Below are positions 62,069 to 64,000 of a DNA stretch of 64,000 nucleotides, piece after piece. The stretch is from Amycolatopsis camponoti (GTDB lineage: Bacteria > Actinomycetota > Actinomycetes > Mycobacteriales > Pseudonocardiaceae): positions 1,736,001-1,800,000 of the forward strand of contig NZ_CABVGP010000003.1 in assembly GCF_902497555.1 (NCBI RefSeq), read 5' to 3'. The stretch's first letter is position 1. The number at the start of each line of letters is the position of its first letter. The translations under genes and the position numbers were made by a program. The notes under the pieces are model-generated. The model made no database searches, had not been told where the DNA came from, and was given only the letters and a program-made list of their open reading frames with translations.

Positions 62069-62656
62069 TCAGCCGGCGGGCGCGAGGATCGCCTGCGCGT
62101 CTTCGCCGGCGAACCACAGGCCGATGACGAACGCCGCCGTCGCTTCCAGCAGCGCGGCGCGGTCCAGGCCGCCACCGTCGACCGGCGCGCAGCCGACGTC
62201 GCGGACCAGCGTGCGGACCGCGTCGAGGGCCGCCGGGTCGTCGCCGCAGAGGGGGACCGTGAGGGTCCTCGGCGGGTTCCGCCAGACGTCGACGTGGGCG
62301 AGGTTGAACGCCTTGACCACGTGCGCGTCCGGGGCGGCGGCCGCGATCCGCGAGGCCACCGGCGTGCCGGGCGGGAGGTCGTCGGGCGTGCCGGGCTGGT
62401 TGGTGCAGTCCACCAGGACCTTGCCGGTCAACGAGCCCGCCTCGGCGAGGACCTCGAAGACCGCGTCGGCGGGTAGAGCGAGCAGCAGCACTTCGGCCTG
62501 CGACGCCACTTCGCGCCAGGTTCCGCTTCGCGCGCCCAACCGCTTCGCCAGCGCGTCGGGACTGCGGCCGCTCACCAGCAGCTCGTGGCCGGCGCGCGCC
62601 CAGTGCGTGCCGAGCGCGTCCGCCATCCCGCCCGTGCCGAAGATCCCGATCCGCAT
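62069..62656 (-). CDS. NADP-binding reductase (F420-dependent NADP reductase-like)
   Basis: This 195-residue protein begins with a Rossmann motif (MRIGIFGTGGMADALG). It continues with VSGRSPDALAKRLG, LLLALPADAVFEVL and VVKAFNLAHVDVW, the pattern of NADPH:F420 reductases and related YP-binding proteins. It is divergent from a disrupted hxlR gene, with a 12-bp palindrome between them. Confidence 0.85.
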   Translation of the reverse strand: MRIGIFGTGGMADALGTHWARAGHELLVSGRSPDALAKRLGARSGTWREVASQAEVLLLALPADAVFEVLAEAGSLTGKVLVDCTNQPGTPDDLPPGTPVASRIAAAAPDAHVVKAFNLAHVDVWRNPPRTLTVPLCGDDPAALDAVRTLVRDVGCAPVDGGGLDRAALLEATAAFVIGLWFAGEDAQAILAPAG

Positions 62657-62674
62657 GCGTCCTCCTTGTGCTTG

Positions 62675-62686
62675 GCTGGTACCAGC
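62675..62686. promoter_or_regulatory. Palindromic operator candidate, reductase / hxlR
   Basis: GCTGGTACCAGC is a perfect palindrome between the divergent reductase and hxlR starts. HxlR proteins often bind GTAC-centred palindromes, so this may be the site of the (now broken) regulator. Confidence 0.55.
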
Positions 62687-62724
62687 ACGACGGTAGGAAC
62701 CCCGGCAGGAACCGAAAGGTAACC

Positions 62725-63049
62725 ATGGACTTTCTCGCCGACTGCCGGACGCGGCTCGCGTTCGACCTGGTCGCCAACACGTGGAACCCGGTGGTGCTCT
62801 GGGCCCTGCGCCACGGCCCGCGCCGGCACGGCGAGCTGCGTCGCACCATCGGGGGGGATCAGCGCAAAGGTGCTCACGGAAACCGTGCGGCGCCTGGAAT
62901 CCGACGGTCTCGTCGAGCGGCGTTCCGGTGCGTACGCGCTCACGCCGTTGGGTTCGACGTTGCTCGAGCCGATCGAGGGCTTCGGACGCTGGGCCGCGGA
63001 GCACGGCGATGCCGTCGTCGCCGCTCAAGACCGAGCACGATCAGCATGA
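62725..63049 (+). pseudogene. hxlR-type regulator gene with a +1 frameshift
   Basis: ATG 62725 starts FLADCRTRLAFDLVANTWNP and RHGPRRHGELRRTIGG in one frame. At 62851-62857 a run of seven G shifts the frame. With six G it continues ISAKVLTETVRRLESDGLVE and SGAYALTPLGSTLLEPIEGF, ending at TGA 63047-63049. The joined product would be a normal HxlR protein of about 107 residues. It is either a pseudogene, a slippage-controlled gene, or a base-call error. Confidence 0.8.
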
Positions 63050-63590
63050 CCAGCGACAACGCGGGCAGCGGGTAGCCGAGCAGGATCCCGGCGACGACGT
63101 CGACCGCGGGCGCGGCGATCCCGGCGACGAACACCCAGGTCGGCGCGGTCGGCGGCTTCTCCTTAGGGGACCACGGCGTCTTCTTCCCCGGCTTCGCGAT
63201 CGACAGCCAGGCCTGGAACGACAGCGCGCTCGCCATCAGAGAGGCCCCGGCGATCTGCGGCCAGGCGACGGTGTCGGTGTGCGCGGAGTCGCGCAGCGCG
63301 GGGGAGAGCAGGAAGATTCCGGCGTAGAGCTGGATGAACGTCAGGGCGAACTTCGTCAGCACCCACCAATGCCGGAAGTAGCCCCACGCCGTGGCGCCGG
63401 CGAGCAGCAAGCCGGTGAACGCGGAGACGTTCGCCATCGGCGCGAGCAGGACGGAGTCGAGCCGGTCGGCCATCGTGGGCGCGCCCGACGCCATCAGCAC
63501 GACGAGCGCGAGGGCCTGGCTCATCCAGGCGACGGACGAAACGACGTGCAGCCAGACGACGGCTTGACGCCAGCGAGGGGAAGTCTTCAC
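62940..63590 (-). CDS. Hypothetical multi-pass membrane protein
   Basis: This 216-residue protein has about four helices: AVVWLHVVSSVAWMSQALAL, ANVSAFTGLLLAGATAWGYF, VLTKFALTFIQLYAGIFLL and VFVAGIAAPAVDVVAGILLG. It broadly resembles DUF2269/CopD-like membrane proteins. GTG 63590 is the chosen start (MKTSPRWRQ), and upstream codons have no RBS. The last ~37 residues are Arg-rich and overlap the hxlR pseudogene by 110 bp, so the original stop may have been lost. Confidence 0.65.
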   Translation of the reverse strand: MKTSPRWRQAVVWLHVVSSVAWMSQALALVVLMASGAPTMADRLDSVLLAPMANVSAFTGLLLAGATAWGYFRHWWVLTKFALTFIQLYAGIFLLSPALRDSAHTDTVAWPQIAGASLMASALSFQAWLSIAKPGKKTPWSPKEKPPTAPTWVFVAGIAAPAVDVVAGILLGYPLPALSLVMLIVLGLERRRRHRRAPRPSVRSPRSARATSNPTA

Positions 63591-63732
63591 GCTTCCAGGC
63601 TCGCGGAGAGGTGACGGCGGCACATCGGGCGCGACCCGGGTTTCGCCCCGGAGCCCGCGACCTCCGCTCTGCACCCACCGGAGTACGCCGCCACGGGGGC
63701 AGTACCTCCGCGGGAGTAGGGCCGGAACCCGG

Positions 63733-63910
63733 AACTCGCGTGATCGGGCGGGCATAACGCGTGTCTGGAGGGGCATAACGCGTGATTAGAGGGGCATCAC
63801 GCGTGATTGGAGGGTCGACACGGCGGCGCGGGGGCCGGGTGGCGTGTCGGCTCCCTGATCACGCGTGTCGACCTCTGGATCACGCGTGTCGACCCTTCGA
63901 TCACTTGTGG
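63733..63910. repeat. Array D of the 21-bp repeat, inverted halves
   Basis: From 63733 to about 63816 units run in reverse orientation (GGCATCACGCGTGATTGGAGG and GGCATAACGCGTGTCTGGAG types). After a G-rich gap, forward units at 63859 and 63880 follow (TCACGCGTGTCGACCTCTGG). The last unit contains the stop codon of the gene that runs in from the right edge. Confidence 0.85.
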
Positions 63911-64000
63911 GGTGGGTTCTTGGCGGCCAGGGCCAGGAGGGGGACGGCTGCCGCCGCGTCCGTGATCAGCGTGGTGACCATGCCGGACCGCAGGACCGCG
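63901..64000 (-). CDS. Probable sugar-binding transcriptional regulator (3' end only)
   Basis: The minus strand reads AVLRSGMVTTLITDAAAAVP and ends at a TGA (63903-63901) after KNPPHK. The RSGxVTTLITDxxxA pattern is typical of the C-terminal end of SorC/DeoR-type sugar-binding regulators. Only 32 residues are in the window. Confidence 0.6.
   Translation of the reverse strand, partial: AVLRSGMVTTLITDAAAAVPLLALAAKNPPHK

Overview
The window is GC-rich actinobacterial chromosome. The gene set and order fit a member of the Pseudonocardiaceae, most likely Amycolatopsis. This is an inference: there is no rRNA or other strong marker in the window. Supporting signs are many GTG starts, SOS mutasome genes, the dacC-SCO4848-like pair near sdhCDAB, a spore-former-style GH19 chitinase with a DasR-like site, and many AraC, HxlR, MarR and TetR regulators.

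0-13 kb: an imuB-like / small ORF / dnaE2 mutagenesis cassette, then small metabolic and regulatory genes (SAM methyltransferase, thioesterase, AraC, VOC, pentapeptide protein). A large TNT-toxin-domain protein follows on the minus strand, then folD with a DUF3017 membrane protein. 13-24 kb: two MFS exporters flanking an ArsR regulator, DUF1918, a TrmH-like methyltransferase, an HhH-GPD glycosylase, a divergent AraC/DUF2000 pair, icd, and a three-gene tetR / microprotein / membrane hydrolase unit. 24-31 kb: MBL hydrolase, xth, a divergent cupin/marR pair, chitinase, repeats, trpS and a small kinase.

31.16-32.46 kb is a complete IS30-family element with 27-bp imperfect inverted repeats and a 3-bp TTC target duplication. 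It sits between trpS-kinase and yhjD. 33.7-39.3 kb holds an acyl-CoA dehydrogenase / oxidoreductase / HxlR operon, a divergent dacC / SCO4848-like pair and a secreted subtilisin. A 140-nt inverted repeat follows, then sdhCDAB (minus), a secreted GH27 alpha-galactosidase, and a nucleoside uptake and salvage operon (BMP lipoprotein, ATPase, two permeases, cdd, deoA) with adenosine deaminase nearby. 55-64 kb: an MFS transporter, the 'primosomal protein' family gene, a Ski2-like DUF3516 helicase, a C45-type peptidase overlapping a tiny secreted peptide gene, an NADP-binding reductase divergent from a frameshifted hxlR gene, a membrane protein, and the 3' end of a probable sugar-binding regulator.

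The most unusual material is non-coding. Four intergenic arrays hold a degenerate 21-bp repeat with a TCACGCGTGA-type core. There is also a 56-bp tandem repeat, long palindromes, a recurrent TCCACWGTGGA motif, and -10 hexamers placed 6-7 nt before many start codons, which suggests leaderless transcripts. No tRNA, rRNA, CRISPR array or phage module was recognised.
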